Positions 8,820-17,500 of a stretch of 64,000 nucleotides of DNA are shown here, in pieces (the stretch's first letter is position 1; each line of letters opens with the position of its first letter). The translations under genes were made by a program, and so were the position numbers. A model generated the notes under the pieces. That model had not been told where the DNA came from. It made no database searches and worked only from the letters and a program-made list of their open reading frames with translations. The stretch is from Kamptonema formosum PCC 6407 (lineage in GTDB: Bacteria; Cyanobacteriota; Cyanobacteriia; Cyanobacteriales; Microcoleaceae). The stretch is from the NCBI RefSeq assembly GCF_000332155.1, contig NZ_KB235898.1:791499-855498 (forward strand), given 5' to 3'.

Positions 8820-10259
8820 TTAATCCTGACCTACCTCCATTTTTTCAGCTACCATCTTTTGACTGGTTTCTTCTATAGTTAAAGCCAAGGTGTGAGTAGC
8901 TTCTAAAGCGGGAATAGATACACTATTCTCCTCAACATCACTGATATATGTCCTGGCCATCTGGACTCCAAACATCAGCATTCCAATGGCGTTGAACAAA
9001 AAGAAAGCCAACCACAAGATATGGTTACTCTCAAATTTAACTGCGGCTACATCCGCAGGCAAAAATCCTACACCAAGCGCGACTAAGCTAACATTGCGGA
9101 GAATATGCCCTTGAGCCAAACCCAAGAAGTACCCACTGAGTATGCAATATAATGAATTGCATACTAGGAGAAGTACCAACCAGGGAATAAAAATATCAAT
9201 ATTCTCAATGATTTCCGTGTGGTTGGTTAACAACCCAAAAACAGTATCGGGAAATAGCCAACACGCTCCGCCGAAAACTACGCTAACCAGCAGAGCCATT
9301 CCCACAGAAACTTTTGCCAGGGGTGCTAACTGTTCTGTGGCTCCTTTCCCTTTAAAGTTTCCTGCCAGAGTTTCTGTACCGAATCCCAATCCTTCAACAA
9401 TGTAGAGGCTCAAACTCCATATTTGTAAGAGTAAGGCATTTTGAGCGTAGATAATTGTCCCCATTTGCGCCCCCTCGTAGTTAAACGTTAAGGCGGTAAA
9501 CATAAAAACTAAATTGCTGACAAAGATGTTTCCATTGAGAGTTAAGTTGGAGCGTATAGCTTTTATGTCCCAAATTTTTCCAGCTACTTCTCGTACCTCT
9601 GGCCACGGGATTTCTTTGCACACAAAAAACAATCCCACCAATAGGGTGAGATATTGACTTGTAGCAGAAGCCACTCCTGCCCCCATGCTCGACCAGTCTA
9701 AGTGGATAATAAACAAGTAGTCGAGTGCGATATTAGCAGCATTGCCCACAACCGACAACAACACTACTAAGCCATTTTTTTCCCGTCCCAGAAACCAGCC
9801 CAGCAGGACAAAGTTGAGCAAAATGGCAGGCGCTCCCCAACTCTGGGTGTTAAAATACGCTTGAGCTGAAGACTTAACCTCTGGGGCGACATCTAGTATA
9901 GAAAACCCCACCACCCCCAACGGGTATTGCAACAGTACGATCGCAACCCCCAGCACCAAAGCGATTAAACCATTACGCAGTCCCACCAACAGCACACCCT
10001 CTCGGTCATCTCGTCCGACGGCTTGTGCTGTTATCCCAGTGGTGCCCATTCGTAAAAACGATAAAACAAAGTAGAGAAAGTTAAGGAGGTTTCCAGCTAG
10101 GGCTACTCCAGCTAGGTGGTGGATTTCCGAGAGATGACCCAAGAACATGATACTGACTAAATTAGCCAGCGGTACCATAATATTCGATAGGACGTTGGTA
10201 AAAGCTAGTCGGAAGTAGCGGGGTATAAAGTCGTACTGGCTTGGAAATGTCAGGTTCAT
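8820..10259 (-). CDS. cyrK: CyrK, MATE-family efflux protein, putative cylindrospermopsin exporter
   Basis: The 479-residue protein is hydrophobic throughout, with about twelve predicted membrane helices and MATE-type features, such as conserved GN and NxxLDYLFI segments near residues 170-195. MATE proteins are cation-driven multidrug exporters of the inner membrane. Next to cyrA and cyrB this fits CyrK, the proposed toxin exporter, which is slightly shorter (about 465 residues) in Cylindrospermopsis. No clear Shine-Dalgarno sequence precedes the ATG at 10259. The gene starts only 83 bases from the inverted repeat that bounds the tnpB unit, so its promoter may have been replaced by that insertion. 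Identity as a MATE protein is clear; its role in toxin export is inferred from context and family literature. Confidence 0.9.
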   Translation of the reverse strand: MNLTFPSQYDFIPRYFRLAFTNVLSNIMVPLANLVSIMFLGHLSEIHHLAGVALAGNLLNFLYFVLSFLRMGTTGITAQAVGRDDREGVLLVGLRNGLIALVLGVAIVLLQYPLGVVGFSILDVAPEVKSSAQAYFNTQSWGAPAILLNFVLLGWFLGREKNGLVVLLSVVGNAANIALDYLFIIHLDWSSMGAGVASATSQYLTLLVGLFFVCKEIPWPEVREVAGKIWDIKAIRSNLTLNGNIFVSNLVFMFTALTFNYEGAQMGTIIYAQNALLLQIWSLSLYIVEGLGFGTETLAGNFKGKGATEQLAPLAKVSVGMALLVSVVFGGACWLFPDTVFGLLTNHTEIIENIDIFIPWLVLLLVCNSLYCILSGYFLGLAQGHILRNVSLVALGVGFLPADVAAVKFESNHILWLAFFLFNAIGMLMFGVQMARTYISDVEENSVSIPALEATHTLALTIEETSQKMVAEKMEVGQD

Positions 10260-10341
10260 AGATTAGTCCGACAGCATTATTCGCAATTTGAGACAGGCTT
10301 TTTCGTTCACTTTCTCCTAATAATCCGCTCCATGAAACCTA

Positions 10342-11631
10342 CTCAAATCTACCTACGGCAGATTTGACATTCACTTCCTGCTTCTACCAAGGGAGTCGGC
10401 TCCTTCTTGTCCACAGGCGTAACTTCAGACTGAGCTAGCCTTACTTTTTCCGAACAACGAGACAAGTTAATTGCTGCGTTTAGATCGCGATTAATTAATA
10501 AATTGCAGCCGCCGCAATTAAATACTCGTTCCTTTAATGGCATTGACTGAACATGACCACAATTTGAGCAGGTTTTAGAAGAAGGAAACCATCTATCTAC
10601 CAACTCAACTTTCGTGGCATACATTTCAGATTTATACGTCAACTGACGACGAAATTCATAAAATCCACAATCGGAAATGGCTGCCGCTAACTTATGATTA
10701 GCAATCATCCCGCTCACATTCAAATCTTCGATGCGAATGTGAGCATATTTTTGGCTAATTTCTGTTGTGGTTTTCTGCAAGAAATCACGGCGTTGATTAG
10801 CGACTTTCGCGTGAATTTTAGCAACTCTACGATAGTGTTTGTGAGCATTTTTTGATGCTTTTACATCTAACTTTCTGTTGCCCAATTCTTTTTTTCGATT
10901 TCTCCACTGTTCTTTGCTCAGCTTGGTTTTCGCTTGAGTGAGTGGACGAGGAGACTCGTAAGAATTGCCATCAGAAAGAGTCGCAAATGTTGATACCCCT
11001 AAGTCAATTCCCACTGGTTCAGCAACGGGATGAAACATTGGTGGTATTTTTTCGGCTTTAATAGCAAAGGATACATACCATTTATCCGCCGTGCGAGAGA
11101 TGGTAAACGTCTGCGCTACGCAGGGAAATGGGATAAATTCTTTGAGTCGAAATGTTCCGAGAGTCGGAATTTTAATTGACTTATTAGCTGTCAATAAAAG
11201 TGAGTGATTCCAATCAGCAGCATCCACAGTGAATGAATCACCATCTTTTTTTCTTTTGAATTTAGGGAACTCTCCTAATCCTTTGAAGAAACGGGATAAA
11301 GCCTCCTTAAAATACCGGAATGTCATTTTGTAAACCCTAGAAGACAGGGTGTTAGTCCATTGATATTCCGGCATCTTTTTGACATGGTTGGTGAAAACTC
11401 TTTCGATTGCTGCTACTTTTTTTGTGCTACCACCTGGGAGGTTTTTCACTTCTTGATAAAGGCTCAATGCGTAGTTGTAGCAAAATCTAGCGTAACCAGA
11501 ATGTCGCGCCATCAAGGTACGTTCCTTATTATTGAGTTTGAGTTCGAGTTTGATGGCGTACATAATCTCAATTACCGTTTTTGATTTCTCCTCATTTAGT
11601 CGTCATAGCGCAGTTTTTAGGTAGATTTGAG
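10342..11631. mobile_element. tnpB unit bounded by a 14-bp inverted repeat
   Basis: CTCAAATCTACCTA at 10342-10355 is exactly inverted as TAGGTAGATTTGAG at 11618-11631, enclosing the tnpB gene. The left copy overlaps the tnpB stop codon. It also pairs locally: TCAAATCT at 10343-10350 with AGATTTGA at 10360-10367. IS200/IS605 and IS607 relatives usually lack true terminal inverted repeats, so these could be subterminal structures and not the ends. No tnpA is present, so the unit could move only with help in trans. Confidence 0.6.
10349..11563 (-). CDS. tnpB: TnpB, RNA-guided nuclease of an IS200/IS605- or IS607-type element
   Basis: The 404-residue protein has the TnpB layout: an N-terminal helical part (MYAIKLELKLNNKERTLMAR), a RuvC-like core with GIDLGVSTFATL (first Asp, near residue 193), IEDLNVSGM (Glu) and NRDLNAAINL (last Asp), and a four-cysteine zinc finger (CSNCGH then CGGC) between the last two. 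All three acidic residues and the zinc ligands are present, so the nuclease looks intact. TnpB proteins are guided by an omega-RNA encoded at and after the 3' end of the gene, here the region near 10260-10450. No tnpA transposase is adjacent. It lies between divergent cyrK and the amidohydrolase gene and is probably a later insertion in the toxin cluster. Confidence 0.92.
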   Translation of the reverse strand: MYAIKLELKLNNKERTLMARHSGYARFCYNYALSLYQEVKNLPGGSTKKVAAIERVFTNHVKKMPEYQWTNTLSSRVYKMTFRYFKEALSRFFKGLGEFPKFKRKKDGDSFTVDAADWNHSLLLTANKSIKIPTLGTFRLKEFIPFPCVAQTFTISRTADKWYVSFAIKAEKIPPMFHPVAEPVGIDLGVSTFATLSDGNSYESPRPLTQAKTKLSKEQWRNRKKELGNRKLDVKASKNAHKHYRRVAKIHAKVANQRRDFLQKTTTEISQKYAHIRIEDLNVSGMIANHKLAAAISDCGFYEFRRQLTYKSEMYATKVELVDRWFPSSKTCSNCGHVQSMPLKERVFNCGGCNLLINRDLNAAINLSRCSEKVRLAQSEVTPVDKKEPTPLVEAGSECQICRR

Positions 11632-12056
11632 CAGATTTAGGTAGACTTTTGCAAACAGTTGTTACCCCCCAATATAGTTCCTAAACTCCCTTTTTTGGGC
11701 TTGATGTGTCCAGAGAACATCAAAGCGTTTACACCATCTATGGAAGCAAGGAGGCATGGCGGCGGAAGTTGGCTCTTTCATCACTCAAGCCTTAATGTGA
11801 AATATCTGCTGCCATGCCTGGATTGTACCTTTATTGCTTGTCTATTTTCGTTTAAGTCCCGTTTTCTAACGGCTCTGGACGACTGGCGGACAGTACGCCG
11901 ACCCTGGTATGGACTACTACGAGCAGCGGTATCAGCAGCTAAGATGATGGTGATAGAACGGAATTGGGTCAGTTTTTATAAAGAGTTTTGACAACCGGAC
12001 TTGGCATTACTTAGTTTCAGTCTTTCATCTCAAGTTTACGTTCTTCTGAAGCGAAC
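11632..12056. other. gap before the amidohydrolase gene: possible insertion-sequence debris and promoter region
   Basis: No intact gene is seen. A stretch at 11885-11943 reads in one frame as GGQYADPGMDYYEQRYQQL, which resembles the C-terminal part of some transposases, with stops on both sides. A 110-codon open frame on the plus strand (11659-11991) has no recognisable protein character. TTGACA at 11988-11993 could be a -35 box for the downstream gene, but no good -10 box stands 16-18 bases later. Confidence 0.35.
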
Positions 12057-13487
12057 ATGAATCTTATGACAACAAAAAAACAGGTAGATACATTAGCAAT
12101 CCACGCTCATCTCTTTACCATGCAGGGCGCGGGGGTGGGATATATTGCTGATGGGGCGATCGCCATTGAGGGTAGCCGTATTGTAGCCGTTGATTCTACC
12201 GAGGCGTTGCTGAGTCATTTTGAGGGCAGAAAGGTTATTGAGGCCGCGAATTGCGCCGTCTTGCCTGGGCTGATTAATGCTCACGTAGACACAAGTTTGG
12301 TGCTGATGCGTGGGGTGGCGCAAGATGTAACCAATTGGCTGATGGACGCGACAATGCCTTATTTCGCCCATATGACACCCGTAGCGAGCATGGCTGCAAC
12401 ACGCTTGAGAGTGGTGGAAGAGTTGAAGGCAGGCACAACAACATTCTGCGATAATAAAGTTTTTAGTCCCCTCTGGGGAGAATTTTTTGATGAAATTGGA
12501 GTACGGGCTAGTCTGGCCCCTATGTTCGACGCACTCCCACTGGAATTGCCACCGCTTCAGGAGGGGGATCTTTATCCCTTCGATATAAAGGCGGGACGGC
12601 GGGCGATGGCAGAGGCTGTGGACTTTTCCCGTGCATGGAATGGGGCGGCAGAAGGACGTATCACCACCATGTTAGGGATGTATTCGCCAGATATGGTGCC
12701 GCTGGAGATGCTACGCGAAGCCAAAGAGATTGCACAACGGGAAGGCTTAATGCTGCATTTTCATGTGGCGCAGGGCGATCGGGAAACAGAGCAAATCGTT
12801 AAACGATATGGTAAGCGTCCGATTGCTTTTCTGGCTGAGATTGGCTATTTGGACGAACAGTTGCTGGCGGTTCACCTGACAGATGCGACAGATGAAGAAG
12901 CGATACAAGTGGCCAAAAGTGGTGCTGGTATGGTGCTCTGTTCCGGCATGATTGGCATCATCGACGGTCTAGTGCCGCCCGCGCACGTCTTTCGGCAGGC
13001 AGGTGGCCCCGTTGCGATCGGCAGCAGCTACAATAATCTCTTCAATGAGATGAAACTGACCGCCTTATTCAACAAAATAAAATATCACGATCCAACCATC
13101 ATGCCAGCTTGGGAAGTCTTACGCATGGCGACCATCGAAGGGGCGCGGGCGATTGGCTTGGATCGCAAGATTGGCTCACTTGAAGTTGGCAAAGAAGCTG
13201 ACCTGATCTTACTAGACCTCAGTGCCCTTAACCTCTCGCCTACCTTGCTAGATCCAATTCGCAATCTCGTGTCCAACTTCGTGTACGCTGCTTCAGGACA
13301 TGAAGTTAAAAGTGTTATGGTTGCGGGAAAACTGTTAGTGGAAGACTACCGAGTCCTCACTGTAGATGAATCCGCGATCGTTGCCGACGCGCAAGTAGAA
13401 GCCCAACGACTCTCCCAATGTGTGGCGGCCGATCCCATCCACAAAAAATTGGTGCTGATGGAGGCGATGGCGAGGGGTCAATTGTAG
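12057..13487 (+). CDS. CyrG/CyrH-type amidohydrolase (cytosine deaminase/TRZ-ATZ family)
   Basis: The 476-residue protein belongs to the amidohydrolase superfamily: AHLFTMQGAGVGYIADGAIA, PGLINAHVDTSLVLMRG (residues 70-86), LHFHVAQGDRE (H234, H236), VHLTDATDEE (H273) and a C-terminal IGSLEVGKEADLILLDL strand. In cylindrospermopsin clusters two such proteins, CyrG and CyrH, are assigned to building the uracil ring from the PKS product and a guanidino group. I cannot tell which one this is. Two normal metal ligands are altered: the HxH motif reads HVD (H76, D78), and the usual GTD or GSD Asp is Ser in GSSYNN (residue 324). Two ATGs, 12057 and 12066, are possible starts. It is the first plus-strand gene of the cluster, divergent from cyrK across the tnpB unit. 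Confidence 0.85.
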   Translation: MNLMTTKKQVDTLAIHAHLFTMQGAGVGYIADGAIAIEGSRIVAVDSTEALLSHFEGRKVIEAANCAVLPGLINAHVDTSLVLMRGVAQDVTNWLMDATMPYFAHMTPVASMAATRLRVVEELKAGTTTFCDNKVFSPLWGEFFDEIGVRASLAPMFDALPLELPPLQEGDLYPFDIKAGRRAMAEAVDFSRAWNGAAEGRITTMLGMYSPDMVPLEMLREAKEIAQREGLMLHFHVAQGDRETEQIVKRYGKRPIAFLAEIGYLDEQLLAVHLTDATDEEAIQVAKSGAGMVLCSGMIGIIDGLVPPAHVFRQAGGPVAIGSSYNNLFNEMKLTALFNKIKYHDPTIMPAWEVLRMATIEGARAIGLDRKIGSLEVGKEADLILLDLSALNLSPTLLDPIRNLVSNFVYAASGHEVKSVMVAGKLLVEDYRVLTVDESAIVADAQVEAQRLSQCVAADPIHKKLVLMEAMARGQL

Positions 13488-13569
13488 GAATATCCTTGAA
13501 GTTGTAATACTCTTGTGTGTTTGTTTTCGTTTTCTAAAGTCTCTATTTCTCCAGGTTTTTCCCAACTAA

Positions 13570-14196
13570 CCATTTATCGCCAATAAAGCGAAAGTAAAAT
13601 TTCAACAACTTTTACTGGTCAATAAATACGGGGTAAAAATTCCCAAAACACTTATAACCACTCAACCAGAAACAGCGAAAGAGTTTTTTCTAGAGTGCGG
13701 AAAAGAGATTTTAGTTAAAACCATTTATACTGGAAATGTGACCATTGATGGGCTCAATCAGGGAATCCCCTCCAGAAAGATTGGCAAAAATGATTTTTAT
13801 AAATTCTATAAAAATATTTCTTTATCACCTACTCAATTGCAAGAATATATCGAAAAAGCTTTTGAATTAAGGATTACAATTATTGGTAAAAAAGTATTTG
13901 CCGTTAAAATTGATTCACAAGCCCATGAAGAGACCAAAATTGATTGGCGACTCCATACTCAAATTAATCCACATTCTATCTTTGAACTACCGGCAAAAAT
14001 AGAAAGATTCTGCATCGAATTTTTGGAGGAGCAAAAACTATTATATGGAGCGATGGATTTTATTGTGACTCCCAACAATGAATATGTGTTTTTAGAAAAT
14101 AATCCTTTTGGTCAATACCTTTGGCTAGAAATAGAAACAAAAATACCATTAACGGAAGAGATTTGTAATTTATTAATAAGCTATCTTGATGCTTGA
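13570..14196 (+). pseudogene. truncated ATP-grasp ligase, MvdC/MvdD-like peptide maturase remnant
   Basis: From 13570, directly after an in-frame stop, the frame reads without interruption to 14196 (208 codons). It contains NKYGVKIPKTLITTQP, KEILVKTIYTGN, DWRLHTQ, LYGAMDFIVTPNNEYVFLENNP and a C-terminal helix. The order resembles the central and C-terminal part of ATP-grasp ligases of the microviridin (MvdC/MvdD) maturation family, including the metal-binding Asp and Glu-Asn region. The N-terminal 100 or so residues of the family are missing, and the first GTG (13738) falls well inside the domain. Its A+T-rich codon use differs from the neighbouring cyr genes, suggesting separate origin. It probably makes no active ligase. 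It lies between the amidohydrolase and the first plus-strand PKS and has no obvious role in toxin synthesis. Confidence 0.7.
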
Positions 14197-14531
14197 TTAC
14201 TGTTTTTTGGGCTTCACCCTTCGAGTGAAAGTTTTAGGTGGGTAAAACGGGGAAAAATCTTATTAAACGTGAGTTCGATTTGTGCGATGCCTTCGGCTGG
14301 CTACGCCTACGCGAAAAAATAGCCTTCTGTTGGACGATCGCGCCCATGAAATGCTCTCAAAACTATATCTGTGAGTATTACTGCTTAGTTATCACTCGTG
14401 GGCTGGCCACCAGTGCGATCGCATAATTTGTCCACCCCCAGATACAAAAATTTTCTGGCGGGAAGGGAGTAACTTAGAATAAAACAGCCCTGTCAGAAGA
14501 TATGGGGGCTTACCCAGGGTAATAAGCGAAG
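14197..14531. other. intergenic region upstream of the probable cyrC
   Basis: No convincing gene is seen. It contains a GCGATGCCTTCGGC repeat at 14284-14313 and HIP1-like sites. TAGAAT at 14475-14480 could be a -10 box, but no good -35 box precedes it. The start codon of the next gene is preceded by AAGCGAAG, a weak ribosome-binding site. Confidence 0.4.
14284..14313. repeat. GCGATGCCTTCGGC...GCCTACGC cyanobacterial repeat
   Basis: A 30-base GC-rich unit starting GCGATGCCTTCGGC and ending CTACGCCTACGCG. A close relative (25 or more of 30 bases) lies inside the following PKS gene at 23787-23816. This type of unit is scattered in cyanobacterial genomes. Confidence 0.65.
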
Positions 14532-17500
14532 ATGACTCAGCCAAATTATGGCGTTTTGATGAAAAATGCCTTGAACGAGATCAATAGCCTACGATCGCAA
14601 TTAGCTGGGGTAGAAGCCCAAAAGAATGAGCCGATCGCCATTGTTGGTATGAGTTGCCGTTTTCCGGGCGGTGTCACCACTCCAGAGCGTTTTTGGGTAT
14701 TACTGCGCGAGGGTATATCAGCCATTACAGAAATTCCTGCCGATCGCTGGGATGTGGATAAATATTATGATGCCGACCCCACATCGGTCGGGAAAATGTA
14801 TACTCGTTACGGCGGTTTTTTGGATGAGGTCGATACATTTGAGCCATCATTCTTTAACATTTCTGCGCGTGAAGCCGTTAGCATGGACCCACAGCAACGC
14901 TTACTGCTTGAAGTCAGTTGGGAAGCTCTTGAATCGGCGAATATCGTTCCCGCAACCCTTTTTGATAGTTCGACTGGTGTATTTATCGGTATTGGTGGCA
15001 GCAACTACAAATCTTTAAAGATCGAAAACAGGAACCGGATTGGGCAAACCGATTTGTATGACTTAAGTGGCACTGATGTGAGCGTCGCTGCGGGGAGGAT
15101 ATCCTATATCCTGGGTTTGATGGGCCCCAGTTTTGCGATCGATACAGCTTGTTCATCTTCTTTGGTTTCTGTTCATCAAGCCTGTCAGAGTCTGCGTCAG
15201 CGAGAATGCCATCTAGCACTAGCTGGCGGAGTCGGTTTACTCATAGATCCAGGTGAGATGATTGGCCTTTCTCAGGGGGGGATGCTGGCACCTGATGGCA
15301 GTTGTAAAACATTTGATGCAAATGCAAATGGCTATGTGCGAGGCGAAGGCTGCGGGATGATTGCTCTGAAGCGTCTCTCAGATGCAACGGCCGATGGGGA
15401 TAATATTCTTGCTATCATTCGCGGTTCGACGATCAATCATGATGGTCATAGCAGCGGTTTAACGGCTCCAAGAGGCCCCGCACAAGTCTCTGTAATTAAG
15501 CAAGCCTTGCATAGAGCAGGTGTTGCGCCAGATGATGTGAGTTATATAGAAGCGCATGGCACAGGCACCCCCCTTGGCGATCCTATTGAGATGGATTCAT
15601 TGAACGAAGTGTTTGGTCAGCGAACGGAACCACTTTGGGTGGGTTCGGTTAAGACAAATATTGGTCATTTAGAAGCCGCCGCAGGCATTGCAGGGCTTAT
15701 TAAAGTTGTCTTGATGCTAGAAAACAAGCAGATTCCCCCTCACTTGCATTTCAAGACACCAAATCCATATATTGATTGGAAAAATCTCCCCGTTAAAATT
15801 CCGATCGCGCTTCATGCTTGGGATGACAAAACATCGAAGGATAGAAAGCGGATTGCAGGCGTTAGTTCTTTTAGCTTCAGTGGCACCAACGCCCACATTG
15901 TGTTGTCTGAAGCCCCATCTAGCGAACCAATTGGCGATCGCGCGCGAATCGAAAGACCATCGCACTTGCTGACCCTTAGTGCCAAGAATGAAGAAGCGTT
16001 GGCTAACTTAGTTAGGCGCTATCAAGAGTTTCTGAGGGCTACTGATGCAAGTCTTGCTGATATATGCTACACAGCCAATACAGCACGCACCCATTTTGCT
16101 CATCGCCTTGCTCTATCTGCCACTTCATGCCTCCAAATGCAGGCTCATTTGGCCGCTTATCAAGAAGGGTCAGTAAGTTTGGACATCAATCAAGGTTACG
16201 CCCCTTCAAACATTCGTAAACCGAAGGTCGCTTTTCTGTTTACAGGTCAAGGTTCGCAGTATGTGCAGATGGCGCGAGAACTTTATGAGACCCAGCCTAC
16301 CTTCCATGATTGTTTAGATCGCTGCGCCGAAATCTTGCAATCCATTTTTTCATCAAGAAACAGTCCGTGGGGAAACCCACTGCTTTCGGTGTTATATCCA
16401 GACCATGAGTCAAACGAAATTGACCAGACGGCTTATACCCAACCTGCCCTTTTTGCCGTAGAATACGCGCTTGCACAGATGTGGCGATCGTGGGGAATCG
16501 AGCCAGATATCGTAATGGGCCATAGCATAGGTGAATATGTGGCAGCTTGTGTGGCGGGTATCTTTTCTCTGGAGGATGGTCTCAAACTCGCTGCCGAAAG
16601 AGGCCGTTTGATGCAGGCACTACCGCAAGATGGCGAGATGGTTGCTATATCGGCCCCCCTCAAGGAAGTGAGGTCGGCTATTCAAGCTGACCGCCGAGTT
16701 GCGATCGCAGCAGTGAATGGGCCACGAAGCGTCGTCATTTCGGGCGATCGCCAAGCCGTACAAGTCGTCACCAACACGCTAGAACTTCAAGGAATCCGGT
16801 GCAAGAGATTGTCCGTTTCACACGCTTTCCACTCTCCATTGATGGAACCAATGCAGCAGGAGTTCGCACAGGTGGCGAGGGAAATTAACTATAGCGCTCC
16901 CAAAATAGCTCTTGTCAGTAACCTAACAGGCGACTTGATTTGCGATGAGTCTGCTCTTGAGGAAGGAGCGATCGCTTCTCCTGCTTACTGGGTAAATCAT
17001 GTGTGCAATCCTGTGCGTTTTGCTGATGGTGTTGCAACTATGCAAGCGCAGGATGTCAGAGTCTTCCTCGAAGTTGGCCCAAAACCGATTTTGTCAGGAT
17101 TAGTGCAACAATGTTTTGACGAGACTGCCGATCGCGATCGCCCTGTCACTATTCCCACGTTGCGCCCCAACCAACCCAACTGGCAGACACTGTTGGAGAG
17201 TTTGGGGAGACTGTATGCGCTTGGTGTCCAGGTAGATTGGGCGGGCTTTGATGGCGATTACGCCAGACGCAAGGTACGCCTACCAACCTACGCCTGGAAG
17301 CGTCAACGTTATTGGATCGAGGAACAGGCCGCTCCACCTTTAGAAACCACAGAAATCCGTCCCTCGACTACCATTGTGCAGCATCTCCAACAAGGCAACG
17401 TGCAGCAAATCATAGACCTTTTGGTGGCGACGGATGTACTTTCAGGCGACGCACGGGAAGTCCTACCCAGCATCATCGAACTGTTGGTAAAACAACAGCG

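Noticed and set aside
10349-11563. idea that the TnpB gene is a Cas12 effector
   Set aside because: Length of 404 residues, TnpB-type zinc finger position and lack of a CRISPR array or cas genes fit TnpB, not Cas12.
11659-11991. 110-codon plus-strand frame between tnpB and the amidohydrolase
   Set aside because: Composition is irregular (Trp- and Arg-rich, no recognisable domain) and no ribosome site precedes it; treated as non-coding debris.
11988-12016. sigma-70 type promoter for the amidohydrolase gene
   Set aside because: TTGACA is perfect, but the hexamer at 17 bases (TTAGTT) is too poor a -10 box to call.
14238-14426. 62-codon frame upstream of the probable cyrC
   Set aside because: It runs through a dispersed repeat and HIP1-like sites and has no protein character or ribosome site.
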